From Fidelibacterota bacterium (GTDB lineage: Bacteria; Fidelibacterota; Marinisomatia; Marinisomatales; UBA1611): a stretch of 64,000 nt of DNA. The position numbers and the translations under genes are program-made. The notes beneath the pieces are model-generated. The model was not told the origin of the DNA and did no database searches. It worked only from the letters and a program-made list of their open reading frames with translations. The stretch spans positions 1-64,000 of the forward strand of contig JABHUQ010000099.1 of NCBI GenBank assembly GCA_018658715.1, in the 5' to 3' direction. Each line of letters starts with the position of its first letter. The stretch's first letter is position 1. This document shows, piece after piece, positions 45,559 to 55,402 of this stretch.

Positions 45559-46206
45559 CTATTCCATCAAACTTGATGGGCAAACGTGAGTTAAAATGCA
45601 ATTCTGGCATTGCGGTCTTCTGGCAATACAAATGGCTCGTCCATGGTCAATAATCATATGAGTTAATTTTACCCATTCTTCATTTGGGAAAATATCCATG
45701 AGCCCCAATTCAATCTTTTTTGGATCCTTAGAATGTGTTAATTCCAATAAATTCATAATTCGAACCATATGTGTATCTATAACCATTGAAGGCACATTGA
45801 AACATTCACCCAAAACACAATTAGCTGTTTTTCGACCTACACCTGGCAATGAAACTAAATCATCTAACGAATTTGGTACTTCCCCGTCAAATTCATTTAA
45901 AATAGTGAGAGTGGCGCCTTGGATACTTCTTGATTTTTGATTATGATATCCGCAAGAATGTATATCTTTTGATAATTCTTGTAAATCCGAGTGAGCAAAT
46001 TCTTCTATGGATGGATATTTTTTAAATAGACCTGGCGTTACTTGATTCACCCGTTTATCTGTACATTGGGCAGATAAGATTGTTGCAATCAATAATTCAT
46101 AAGTGGATTGATAATGAAGGGAACATTTAGAATCAGGGTATTCCTGTTTTAGTAAGTTTAAAATGGCTAGAGCTCTTTCACTCTTTTTTTCCTTACTTTC
46201 TTTCAA
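45559..46206 (-). CDS. nth: Endonuclease III
   Basis: 215 residues: helix-hairpin-helix LPGVGRKTAN with the catalytic Lys, the catalytic Asp in IDTHMVRIMN, and the C-terminal 4Fe-4S motif C-x6-C-x2-C-x5-C. It removes oxidised pyrimidines and cleaves AP sites. It overlaps the preceding gene by four bases and is directly followed by the SplB-like gene. Confidence 0.96.
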   Translation of the reverse strand: MKESKEKKSERALAILNLLKQEYPDSKCSLHYQSTYELLIATILSAQCTDKRVNQVTPGLFKKYPSIEEFAHSDLQELSKDIHSCGYHNQKSRSIQGATLTILNEFDGEVPNSLDDLVSLPGVGRKTANCVLGECFNVPSMVIDTHMVRIMNLLELTHSKDPKKIELGLMDIFPNEEWVKLTHMIIDHGRAICIARRPQCQNCILTHVCPSSLME

Positions 46207-46547
46207 TGCAATAATTCTTTAATTAGTGTTGGCATATTTTTGACTAGAGATGATCGAGGGAGTATCATTTCACATCCTGCTTTTTTTAATTTTGATTGAT
46301 TTTTGTTATTCACTTGTTTCATGAAACCAACCACCTTTAAATCATAACGAGCTAATTCCGCAATAAGCCCAATTGATGAAAAAACTTTATCATCTAGGTC
46401 AACAATTGCCATTTTAGCATTATTCCCAAATAATCTTGGGTCAGACTTTTCATCTACAAATTCCACAATCTGCTCTAAATCAGTACAAATCCCTGATAAT
46501 TTAGTCCCCAGTTCAAAATCTCTTACGAATAATAATATATGCGCCAT
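46203..46547 (-). CDS. Receiver-like (response-regulator fold) protein
   Basis: 114 residues that thread onto a receiver domain: the AHILLFV strand, an acidic residue after it, the IVDLDD strand whose first Asp aligns with the phosphoacceptor, and MILPRSS at the position of the usual conserved Lys-Pro (here Pro-Arg). With the Lys replaced it may not be phosphorylated normally. Its Asp-rich loop could still bind a partner. It lies between DUF309 and nth. Confidence 0.6.
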   Translation of the reverse strand: MAHILLFVRDFELGTKLSGICTDLEQIVEFVDEKSDPRLFGNNAKMAIVDLDDKVFSSIGLIAELARYDLKVVGFMKQVNNKNQSKLKKAGCEMILPRSSLVKNMPTLIKELLH

Positions 46548-46916
46548 TTAAGTCCTTAATTCTGGGACAAATTCCCAATTGAATGATGTATGTGTTTCGA
46601 GCAAATCGTACTCTATACTTAGCTGTTGTAAATCATTTTTAAGTATATCTACGTTTATGCCCCTGCAATCCCCGTTAAAATTATTAAATTTTTTCTGACA
46701 TTTCTTTAAAAGACTTTTTGCACCAATCAAATTCCCATTATTTAAATGGATAAAGCTAACGGAGAGTTGAATTAACCCCTGGATAAAATCTCTATCAGGT
46801 AAATAATAGTCACTCCATAATGTTTCCCAATCTTCATGTGCATTCAAAAAAGACCTATTTTTATAATGGTTTAAACCCTTATGAAATAAATCATACTTAA
46901 TTAGTTCTTCATTCAT
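46548..46916 (-). CDS. DUF309 family protein
   Basis: 122 residues with the family motif AHEDWETLWSDYYLPDRDFIQGLIQLSVSFIHLNNGNLIGAKSLLKK. DUF309 is a small helical family of unknown function. It overlaps the MBL gene by eight bases and ends one base before the receiver-like gene. Confidence 0.85.
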   Translation of the reverse strand: MNEELIKYDLFHKGLNHYKNRSFLNAHEDWETLWSDYYLPDRDFIQGLIQLSVSFIHLNNGNLIGAKSLLKKCQKKFNNFNGDCRGINVDILKNDLQQLSIEYDLLETHTSFNWEFVPELRT

Positions 46917-47757
46917 TAATAGAAATCACTTTATTCAATAGAAAATGTTTCCCTTCCTGTTTCACAGAACATGCTTGGATATTTTGATCATGTTCCAAAA
47001 ATATTATCCAATTATCTTCAACCATCTTTGGTAATAATTCTAATTTTTCTTTTACTGTTTTAACTGGATTTATATCATATGCCATCACCCATGGAATAGG
47101 AATATGAGCAGATGTTGGAAACAAATCTGATCCAAAAAATAATGTATTATTATTATCTGAAATTATGGGGTGAAGAAGGCCGCTAGTATGTCCAAATGTT
47201 AATTGAAAGTCTATTCCATCTAGAAATTGTTCTTTATTCTTGACTAGATGTATCATTCCATTTTCTTGTAAAGTATTCCAATCATGACTCATAAAACTAC
47301 TCTGGTCTTTTTGGGTTGGGTTATTCGCTAATGTCCAGTTATTTTGTGATATCCAGTATTTTGCATTTTCAAATGTGGGTTGAATTTTCCCATTTATAAT
47401 AGATGTATTTCCGCCTACATGATCAAAATGTAAATGTGTGCAAATAACATCGGTTATGTCTTCGGGTTTAATGTCCAGTTTTGATAATTCTGATTGAATA
47501 TTATATCTATCTGTATTGATATTGTAAATATGTTTCAACTTCTCTGACCATTTTGTGCCATTTCCTGTATCAACTAATATTTTTTTATTTTTGCTGACTA
47601 ATAATAGAGAACGCGTCACCATAGGAATTCGATTAAAATCATCAGAAGGAATCTTTTTTTCCCAAAGTGTTTTTGGTATTATTCCAAACATAGCGCCACC
47701 ATCTAACCTAAATTCACTCGTTTCAATACTATAAATTTTGTAGGGTCCAATCTTCAT
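46909..47757 (-). CDS. Metallo-beta-lactamase-fold hydrolase
   Basis: 282 residues. Zinc ligands: THLHFDHVGG, GHTSG, GSDLFP and EHDQ near the C-terminus, the arrangement of N-acyl-homoserine-lactonase/PNKP-like MBL proteins. The substrate is unknown. No signal peptide. It overlaps the upstream unknown gene by four bases. Confidence 0.88.
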   Translation of the reverse strand: MKIGPYKIYSIETSEFRLDGGAMFGIIPKTLWEKKIPSDDFNRIPMVTRSLLLVSKNKKILVDTGNGTKWSEKLKHIYNINTDRYNIQSELSKLDIKPEDITDVICTHLHFDHVGGNTSIINGKIQPTFENAKYWISQNNWTLANNPTQKDQSSFMSHDWNTLQENGMIHLVKNKEQFLDGIDFQLTFGHTSGLLHPIISDNNNTLFFGSDLFPTSAHIPIPWVMAYDINPVKTVKEKLELLPKMVEDNWIIFLEHDQNIQACSVKQEGKHFLLNKVISINE

Positions 47758-48749
47758 GATAATACCTTCTCAATATGTTCGCCAATATTAGGAAGAATTG
47801 AATCATCACAATTTTTCGCTAATGATCGTAATGATTCCAAATAAACTATTTTTTCCTTCTTATCCTCTAATGAAATATTCTTATTAATAATTTTTTCAGC
47901 ACTCATAATAAACTGTTTCCCCCATTCATTTTGACCTTTACAAACCCAATGATCAGGATTACTTTTTTCCACTTTCATCTCAATCATAGATAGTGAGTCT
48001 AATGATTTTAGAATTTCATTTTTATACTGATTTATCCGGACATATTCACTATTCCATAATCTTTCCATGATGGAATAATTTTTTAAAAGAGATTCATCAT
48101 GATGATTTATTATTGTTTTTTTCCATCTATCAATAGATTGGTCATTCTTAGGTGCAGGTTCAGAAAATGTAATATTTTTGGTTTGGTTAATAAGTGATAA
48201 GATATAAGACCATAAAATGTCTTTTCTTTCTTGGAATGCAAAGGCGCGCATAAGATGAAATGTAAATAAACTGAATGTATTAAAGTCTCGATACAAAACT
48301 TCAGCAATTACTTCCAAAACACTTGAGGATCGATCAGAAGCCAAAAATACTTTTGCGACTGAAGAAACAATACGATCAGAGCCTACTTCCAAATCATTTT
48401 GAAGGTCACTAATAAAGATAGATTTTTCCAGCCCATCTTTTTGAATACTGGATAATATTTCCACATCATGAATACGGTAAGATAAATTTTGGACACACTC
48501 TGATGCAAATAAAAGTAAAGGAATTGAAGGATTTACTTTATTATCACTTATAATATTTTTAACACTATTTACTGTAATAATTGGGTGACTCGATGATTCC
48601 AATTCCCAATGTGATAAAACTGCAGTATCAAAAATATCACATAATATATTTATAACATCTTTTGGGGATCTATTAACATTTTGGATAGTCGACTGTATTG
48701 TTCGGGCATCGCCATTTTCAAGGGCAGCTCGAAGGGGAGAATGAATCAT
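47754..48749 (-). CDS. Helical protein, unknown
   Basis: 331 residues, largely predicted helical, without signal peptide or membrane helix and with no motif I recognise. A conserved-looking block at residues 160-180 (AEVLYRDFNTFSLFTFHLMRAFAFQERK) and a C-terminal helix rich in Lys/Glu stand out. The four-base overlaps with the lipoprotein and MBL genes tie it to this operon. Confidence 0.8.
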   Translation of the reverse strand: MIHSPLRAALENGDARTIQSTIQNVNRSPKDVINILCDIFDTAVLSHWELESSSHPIITVNSVKNIISDNKVNPSIPLLLFASECVQNLSYRIHDVEILSSIQKDGLEKSIFISDLQNDLEVGSDRIVSSVAKVFLASDRSSSVLEVIAEVLYRDFNTFSLFTFHLMRAFAFQERKDILWSYILSLINQTKNITFSEPAPKNDQSIDRWKKTIINHHDESLLKNYSIMERLWNSEYVRINQYKNEILKSLDSLSMIEMKVEKSNPDHWVCKGQNEWGKQFIMSAEKIINKNISLEDKKEKIVYLESLRSLAKNCDDSILPNIGEHIEKVLS

Positions 48750-49474
48750 TCAGCTAAATATTTCTTTGCTTTAAAATCGCCGAGATAAAACATAACTTGA
48801 AATGATAATCCTGTTGCCCTAGAATACTCAGACGGCATGCCACCACGAGATGGAGGATAATCTTCATAGCTACTTCCCCACTCTTCTTGGACTTCTGGGT
48901 TTGTTGGATCCCAATTAAAATTCATGATTTCAGAGAAAGGCATGGATGAAAAATCATGATAGTATCCAATTTCATATCCAATTCTTTTTGTTGGTTTCCC
49001 CCCCATAAGGAGTCCAAATCTTAAACTACTTCCTCGAATACCATTTTGAGGAATATACATGAATTTAAAACCCTTCCATTTAACCATTTCTACTTTCTTT
49101 TTTACTGGGCGGGTGCGAGTGACTAATTTCTTTTTAAACTTGTAATAAGTGAAATCCATATTCTTATTGGGATTTAAAGCAAAACTTAAATTAATAGCAT
49201 CCCACTTTTTATCTTTTTGCATCACAATACGCGTATAATCTACCCCAGTCCCATAAAGAGGAAATCCAACTCGTAGACCCATATCACTTTTATTTGACAA
49301 TCCTCTGCGAAACCATACCATTGGTATTGCATTTTCTACAGCTAATGTATAACCCCACGTAGTTTCCCCTATAGGTGCAAGTTCAGGGGATATGGTTGGA
49401 TGTGTGGCACATCCTATCCATAGGAATAAAACAGGTAAAAGGGTCGTGATCTTTCGGGGTATCTTCATATCCAA
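48746..49474 (-). CDS. Outer-membrane-associated lipoprotein, unknown
   Basis: 242 residues. The signal peptide ends at a lipobox LWIGC. The mature part is beta-rich with Gly and aromatic residues and ends in a barrel-like strand (FQVMFYLGDFKAKK). It heads the tightly packed minus-strand operon down to 42539. Family not recognised. Confidence 0.8.
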   Translation of the reverse strand: MDMKIPRKITTLLPVLFLWIGCATHPTISPELAPIGETTWGYTLAVENAIPMVWFRRGLSNKSDMGLRVGFPLYGTGVDYTRIVMQKDKKWDAINLSFALNPNKNMDFTYYKFKKKLVTRTRPVKKKVEMVKWKGFKFMYIPQNGIRGSSLRFGLLMGGKPTKRIGYEIGYYHDFSSMPFSEIMNFNWDPTNPEVQEEWGSSYEDYPPSRGGMPSEYSRATGLSFQVMFYLGDFKAKKYLAE

Positions 49475-49524
49475 TAGCTAAAGTTATGATTTATCCCATA
49501 GGAAGAAAATAAAAAGTGGAAAAT

Positions 49525-51309
49525 TTATTTTAGGTAAATCATCTTCCGACTGAAAGTTACCGGTTCAAATCCATTCACCATTGTTTGAATGGTGAAAAAG
49601 TAAATTCCAGTTGGATGTCCTGTTGCATCCCAAGAAAAATTATATGCTCCAGATTGTAAATATTCACTTTCAACAAATTGATCGATGATGCGTCCATTTG
49701 CATCAAAAATAAATAATGAAACAGTAGCATTTTCCAACAAATCAAATGATATACGCGTTTTAGAGTTAAATGGATTAGGGTAATTCTGGTACAAAACAAA
49801 TATTTCCGGTATGAGTGATTCACTTTCAAATAATGCTTCAGTAGAATTGCTTTTACCTAACGTAAATTCTTGTGTTTCTTCCCATTGGCCACCATCGGGT
49901 GATTTAGCTAAATGTGTTTCTTGAATTGTATTTATTGGGATCCATTCAAAATCTTGCCAATCATCTTGATCTGATTGCGTACGCCAACGAATCCATTGAA
50001 TATTTATTGAATCTTTATCAAATAAAGTGATTGAAGTATCTGTATATATGGTTTCAGCAGATAACATCGGAGACCATTCAAATATAATATCATCATTATG
50101 CCATAATGAGTATGATTCAAATTGATTGGTTTGGCTCATAATTTCAAACTGTAATAAATGATTTGCGAAATGGATTTCATTGATAATGCTGGCTGGTTGT
50201 GGTATTTCAACTTTCCAAATTTGATTATCTTTAGGAACAAAATATTCATTGTTTAATGAAATGGACATTTGGTCTAGCTCTGGAATAAATTGGATATTTT
50301 GAATCCATTCACCACGATGAACTAATGTTGCCGATGCCCAATCAACTGGAATGGCCATTTCAATCCTTTGAGTTTGAGCTGATTCTTCGGGCTTTATGAT
50401 ATCTAAATATGTATCCCCATTTAATAAAAATAAATCTTCCCAAGATATATCATTCTCGCGAATAATGAGAAGTGATACATATTGATTTTCTTCGATTGAT
50501 CTCTTTTGGATGATACGAATGGGATCTATTGAATGGATAAAATCTAAATTATTAGAGAACTGATCATTTAAATAATTCAAATTATTAATCATTTTTAATT
50601 CAATTTTCTTTTCTAGAGCATTCCAATCTTTGTCAAATAATAGAAATTGATTTTGATAATACTCTTTGTAAATATGAATAGAATCTGAGAAATGAAAATT
50701 ATTATAATAGGAATGAATTGCAGAAAAATCATTTTCAAGATTTGGAAATTCTCTTAGCGGGATATTTTCAATCCACGCAAAATCATTTAACGTTTCTCTA
50801 TAAAATAAATCAACCAATGATAATATGATATTTGGTTGCAGATCGGGAATTAAAGAATGAATCATTTGTGATTGTTTAATTTTGAAAAGAGATACCAAAT
50901 TACCTGGGTCTAGACCATCGATAAACATTTTAGATTCTTTTTGTAAACAGGTTCCAAATGTTGGATGATTTATATCACTTGATACTGTGCGACCAAACAA
51001 ATCACTTATTTCTAAATAATAAAAATATCGTTCTTTTTCCACACACGATGTATCTAAATATTTTCTTTTTTTAGGTTCAATCAATTTAAAATTAGTAAAA
51101 TCTTCATTATAGGATGTTTTAGAAAATAATCTTATTTCTGAAATTGAAATTGTATCTGGAATGGTCCATGATAATAGTATTGAACCTTGGCCTTCTTGGA
51201 TATCTAAATCCAAAAAGTTATTTTCATCAGGTGAATTATTTGCAAGGGCAATCCCTAACATAAAGGTAAGGATGGCTTGCAAAATCTTTTTTAAAGTTGT
51301 TTTTATCAT
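49525..51309 (-). CDS. Secreted protein with T9SS sorting tail, unknown
   Basis: 594 residues with signal peptide, an N-terminal fibronectin-like region (about 35-110), a long middle without a recognised domain, and a C-terminal sorting domain (YQNYPNPFNSKTRISFDL ... PTGIYFFTIQT). It may be a surface or structural component. It lies between the S8 peptidase gene and the lipoprotein operon on the same strand. Confidence 0.85.
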   Translation of the reverse strand: MIKTTLKKILQAILTFMLGIALANNSPDENNFLDLDIQEGQGSILLSWTIPDTISISEIRLFSKTSYNEDFTNFKLIEPKKRKYLDTSCVEKERYFYYLEISDLFGRTVSSDINHPTFGTCLQKESKMFIDGLDPGNLVSLFKIKQSQMIHSLIPDLQPNIILSLVDLFYRETLNDFAWIENIPLREFPNLENDFSAIHSYYNNFHFSDSIHIYKEYYQNQFLLFDKDWNALEKKIELKMINNLNYLNDQFSNNLDFIHSIDPIRIIQKRSIEENQYVSLLIIRENDISWEDLFLLNGDTYLDIIKPEESAQTQRIEMAIPVDWASATLVHRGEWIQNIQFIPELDQMSISLNNEYFVPKDNQIWKVEIPQPASIINEIHFANHLLQFEIMSQTNQFESYSLWHNDDIIFEWSPMLSAETIYTDTSITLFDKDSINIQWIRWRTQSDQDDWQDFEWIPINTIQETHLAKSPDGGQWEETQEFTLGKSNSTEALFESESLIPEIFVLYQNYPNPFNSKTRISFDLLENATVSLFIFDANGRIIDQFVESEYLQSGAYNFSWDATGHPTGIYFFTIQTMVNGFEPVTFSRKMIYLK

Positions 51310-51381
51310 GACCAGTTTTTTGGGCGAGGGATATTTTATACCAGCTTTAGATTATAGAGCAAGATAAATCGTTCTGAAAAT

Positions 51382-53025
51382 TTATTTCAAATAAAGGATT
51401 TTATGAGTATCGCTAGACTGCTCAGATTGTAACCGAACGTAATATATTCCACTGGGTTGATTTGATGCATCCCACTGAATTTCATACATACCAGGTTCTT
51501 TCATTTCATTAGCTAATATGTCTACTATACGACCAGTAATATCAATTATTTGGATTGAAATATATTGCATTCCATCAACAGAGAACTTGATAGTCGTCAT
51601 AGGATTAAATGGGTTAGGATATGTTGAAATAATGACAAATCCCATTTCCTTTGTTGATGAAATGGGGAAATTGATTGTTCCCCAAGTATTAATAATACCA
51701 TATCCAAAACTATTATTTGGATTCGAATGATGATCAGCAGACATTAATAATGCAGATCGAAGAGTCATAGGTGTCCAATTAGGCTGGGCACTTATTATGA
51801 TAGCCACAGCCCCTGCAACAAGTGGTGTTGCTAATGAAGTACCATTTAACGTACGAAACCCATTGGTTCCTGGATCGACCCCCCAAGTAGATACACCTCG
51901 CGCACATACTTCTGGTTTAATACGACCATCATAAGTTGGACCATGAGAGCTAAATGTGGCTAACATATCATTTACATTAACAGCACCAACAGATATAACA
52001 GAATCTGCATCTGCAGGTGCAATTATATAATACCAAGATGAATTCCCTTCGTTTCCGGCAGCTGTAACGCATGTCAAACCCAATCGAACGGCAATATCGA
52101 TCGCATTTGTTGTGACAACTGTATTGCCATCTAAATCTTCATATGTATACCAATCAAGATACCCAAGAGATGTGGAAACTACCTGTGCGCCATTTTCTTC
52201 ACCCCATTCTAGACCAGCAACATAATTATCTTCTTCAGCTTGAATTTCTTGCTCCACCATTTCTGTTTTAGCCAATAAATATTCTGATTTAAATGCTGGC
52301 CCAATTAAAGAGCCTGGCTGATTAGCTGCCATAACAGACAAAACAGCTGTTCCATGAAAATCTTGGTTATAATAATTCTCATCATCTGTTTCATTACCTG
52401 TAAAATCATCATTATTAATAAAATCGTGTTGGGCTATAAGTGTAAGTGAATCGAATACAGAATGACTTAAATCAAATCCTGTATCTATGACCAATACACG
52501 TACCCCTTGTCCATAATATCCATTCTCATGAGCGGTATGAACATTGATTTGCTCAATTTGATCTTGAGCATAACCATAGTCCAAATCACCATCACGATTA
52601 ATCATTGGCATTGATATTTCCCCATTTAGGGTTGGTTTTTTTCTGTGAAGTTGAAAGACTGGAGCCAATTTTTTCACAAAAGTGAGCTCATTTAAAATGT
52701 ATAATTGGTCAGGATTCACCAAAACTGAGACTGCATTTAGCCATCGACTTTGGTTAATAATATGTATTCCTAATCCATTAAGTTGATCAATATAATTTGG
52801 AGAAATAGCTAAATCATAAAAAGAAGCTTCTGCCGACAATCCTATATTTGACCGATTATTCTTTCTTCTATTGTCTAATTCTAAATTAGATGATCCATCT
52901 TTATTTTGAAAATATACCCACGTCTTTATAAGGCCATCTTCTCTTAAACCAGGTGAAAAATTGGTTAAATCTAAATCACTACCTAGACTCATTGACATTA
53001 GTAATAGTATTAATAGTCTTTTCAT
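51382..53025 (-). CDS. Subtilisin-like S8 peptidase with T9SS sorting tail
   Basis: 547 residues: signal peptide, an inhibitor-like propeptide (about 20-130), then the S8 domain with Asp181 (VIDTGFDLSH), His224 (FHGTAVLSVMA), the oxyanion Asn (AAGNEG) and Ser397 (GTSLATPLVAG). The C-terminus is a sorting domain (YPNPFNPMTTIKFSVD). A secreted or surface protease for protein degradation. It overlaps the M14 gene by four bases. Confidence 0.94.
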   Translation of the reverse strand: MKRLLILLLMSMSLGSDLDLTNFSPGLREDGLIKTWVYFQNKDGSSNLELDNRRKNNRSNIGLSAEASFYDLAISPNYIDQLNGLGIHIINQSRWLNAVSVLVNPDQLYILNELTFVKKLAPVFQLHRKKPTLNGEISMPMINRDGDLDYGYAQDQIEQINVHTAHENGYYGQGVRVLVIDTGFDLSHSVFDSLTLIAQHDFINNDDFTGNETDDENYYNQDFHGTAVLSVMAANQPGSLIGPAFKSEYLLAKTEMVEQEIQAEEDNYVAGLEWGEENGAQVVSTSLGYLDWYTYEDLDGNTVVTTNAIDIAVRLGLTCVTAAGNEGNSSWYYIIAPADADSVISVGAVNVNDMLATFSSHGPTYDGRIKPEVCARGVSTWGVDPGTNGFRTLNGTSLATPLVAGAVAIIISAQPNWTPMTLRSALLMSADHHSNPNNSFGYGIINTWGTINFPISSTKEMGFVIISTYPNPFNPMTTIKFSVDGMQYISIQIIDITGRIVDILANEMKEPGMYEIQWDASNQPSGIYYVRLQSEQSSDTHKILYLK

Positions 53026-55268
53026 TCCATCTGCATAATCATTGAAACAAGGAGTGTAAGATCAGAAATCTCTAATGAACCATTTCCATTTAAATCTCCA
53101 ACAGATACCTGATAAGGTGTTGGGTTTTCGCTACTATCCATAATTAATTCTGCTAATAATAATAAATCATAAATATCTATAGACAAGTCAGGGACAAGAT
53201 TTCCAACTGTTTCTGAACTAAACCCAGAAATGGAAAAATTATCAAAGTAAAATCCATCTTCTTCAACATAATTATCGCTGGTTAAAATAAACCGAAAACT
53301 GATGGGAACGTGATCCCCCAATTGATCTAAATCTATGTATTCTGTAACCCAGTTGACTTGTGACCCATCATAGCCAGATTCTCCTGCCGGTTGAGCGCTT
53401 TGTCCATTGCCTAACACTGTATAATCACCAGATAAACTTACCCACCCATCTTCAACAGTATAGCCCTGAAACCGAACAAAATCCCAATTATCTTCTATAG
53501 CCCATTTTGCTTGAAAGGAGACAAAGGGTCGAACAATATTTGTCAAATTAAGTGTTCCTGTAAATGTTATTATATTTTCAACACCAGCACTATAATTTCC
53601 TTCTGGACTGTCTGTCACGGAATAATTTCCTGTTGCTGATTCAGATGATAATCCCCATGATTCTGATGACCATTGATTCATGCCTGCTTCAAATGAATCC
53701 AAGAATAACACCATTGGACTCCCAACAATTTGTCGTATTGTATCTGACCGAGTAATACTATTATTATCTTCCATCGTAATAATTAATCCAATTTCTGATC
53801 CATTAAGCGTTAAGTTGGATGAAACTAATTTGGTGGACCAATTCGAAGATGATCTCGCTGGAAGTGACATTATTTCTGTACCATCAATTAATACGATTGA
53901 TTGGTCATTGAGTGGTTGGGCAGAAATTGTTACGGGGCCATTTGAATCAGATAAACCTCTATTTTGGATTACAATAGAAACATCAATCGTATCTCCGGGA
54001 GCAGGTTGTTCATTTGAAATAATTGCATCATAAACTATAAAATCGGATCCTGCAACTAAAGCAAATATTTTATTGGGATAAACTTGGTCTTCACATAAAG
54101 GAATGACTCGATCCTCGGATGGCCAAAAATAATCAGAATAGGAACCCACTTCTGGTGTATAAGAAATCATTCCCTGATCACCATAGGTCCAATCAACTGC
54201 ATCGCCATTAACTGTATATCCAATTAGCTCATAACCAGTCCCAACAGGATACCCATTATATCGCGTCATTTCTGCACCAATTTCTCGTAGAGCAGATAAG
54301 TCTGGTTCAGGCGGTAAAGATGCATCTCCGAATGAATGAATTAACACATTTGAATATGTATGATAGTGTAACACATCTTTAAAAGGATGGCTAGATATGA
54401 AATCTCGTACAGCTTGTGTTTCTGGCTCTGAAAATGGCTCTAAACCGCGATAAACAGCGCTACATGGATTGGGTGAGGAGCCTGTATTATCGGCACCCCA
54501 GTTAAATCCGTAATTTCGATTTAAATCAACGCCTTGCTCATAATTGTTGTTACAAGTATTTGATTCATATCTACGATTTTTTCGATGCATACCGCCACCA
54601 TTCGGTTCAACATCTTCGTTATATACATACCCATCAGGATTTATTACTGGTAAAAACCACATTTCACGCTCATTCACTAAAAAGGTTAATTCTGGGTCAG
54701 AGCCATAATTTTCACATAATAATTGAATAAAGTAAAATAGATTCATCATTCCAAGTGGCTCACGGGCATGAGTTAATCCTGTATATAATACTTCAGGTTC
54801 ATCTTCGTCTTCATCTGGATTATCTGAAATTTTAACCGCCCAAATATCTCTTCCTTCAATAGATGATCCAAGAATATGGCGTTCAGATATGAGATTAGGA
54901 TACATTGCCTGAAGCTCATCCATTCTCACATTTAATTCATCCCAAGAATAATTTCCTAATAGGGAACCAAGAGGGAATTCTCTTTCGGGGCTCGAAACCG
55001 ATCGCTCCAGAAAATACGTTGATAAATCCCTTTGTAATACTTCAACAGTAAAACCAGCTTGGCCTAATTGTTCTAATTGGTTTTCTGTAACTGTTAAATC
55101 AATAAATACATTTTCTTTTATTAATACATGATCTGTAGGAATGTCCATTTGAGTATAGGCATTTATTGCATTTTGAGATGCATCAAATACACGTACTTGA
55201 TGATATGACTCGCCCCAGATACTTTGTAGAAGCAGAATTGATAATAGAATTGTTGTTTTTTTATTCAT
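53022..55268 (-). CDS. M14 zinc carboxypeptidase with C-terminal dockerin-like region
   Basis: About 748 residues. The frame is open from 55346, but the ATG at 55268 gives a proper signal peptide (MNKKTTILLSILLLQSIWG). A propeptide is followed by an M14 domain with HxxE zinc ligands (THARE), the substrate Arg in DLNRNYG, a third ligand in LHYHTYS and the catalytic Glu in YTPEVGS. A CARDB-like domain and a concanavalin-like domain follow. The end shows a dockerin type I repeat (GDLNGNGSLEISDLTLL) instead of a YPNPFNP tail. Confidence 0.92.
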   Translation of the reverse strand: MNKKTTILLSILLLQSIWGESYHQVRVFDASQNAINAYTQMDIPTDHVLIKENVFIDLTVTENQLEQLGQAGFTVEVLQRDLSTYFLERSVSSPEREFPLGSLLGNYSWDELNVRMDELQAMYPNLISERHILGSSIEGRDIWAVKISDNPDEDEDEPEVLYTGLTHAREPLGMMNLFYFIQLLCENYGSDPELTFLVNEREMWFLPVINPDGYVYNEDVEPNGGGMHRKNRRYESNTCNNNYEQGVDLNRNYGFNWGADNTGSSPNPCSAVYRGLEPFSEPETQAVRDFISSHPFKDVLHYHTYSNVLIHSFGDASLPPEPDLSALREIGAEMTRYNGYPVGTGYELIGYTVNGDAVDWTYGDQGMISYTPEVGSYSDYFWPSEDRVIPLCEDQVYPNKIFALVAGSDFIVYDAIISNEQPAPGDTIDVSIVIQNRGLSDSNGPVTISAQPLNDQSIVLIDGTEIMSLPARSSSNWSTKLVSSNLTLNGSEIGLIITMEDNNSITRSDTIRQIVGSPMVLFLDSFEAGMNQWSSESWGLSSESATGNYSVTDSPEGNYSAGVENIITFTGTLNLTNIVRPFVSFQAKWAIEDNWDFVRFQGYTVEDGWVSLSGDYTVLGNGQSAQPAGESGYDGSQVNWVTEYIDLDQLGDHVPISFRFILTSDNYVEEDGFYFDNFSISGFSSETVGNLVPDLSIDIYDLLLLAELIMDSSENPTPYQVSVGDLNGNGSLEISDLTLLVSMIMQME

Positions 55269-55351
55269 AGTATGATTAATGTTTTTGTTCCCCTGTAATA
55301 TAAAAACGAATGTACTAGAAAAATCCCTTATAAAGAATAGTGCCATTTAAT

Positions 55352-55384
55352 AAAAAAGCCTTCGTTTTCACGAAGGCTTTTTTA
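55352..55384 (-). terminator. Intrinsic terminator after citrate synthase
   Basis: Stem AAAAAAGCCTTCG / CGAAGGCTTTTTT with a short loop. It lies 19 bases after the gltA stop and upstream of the M14 gene. Confidence 0.92.
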
Positions 55385-55402
55385 TTTTATTGACTTTTTA
55401 TA

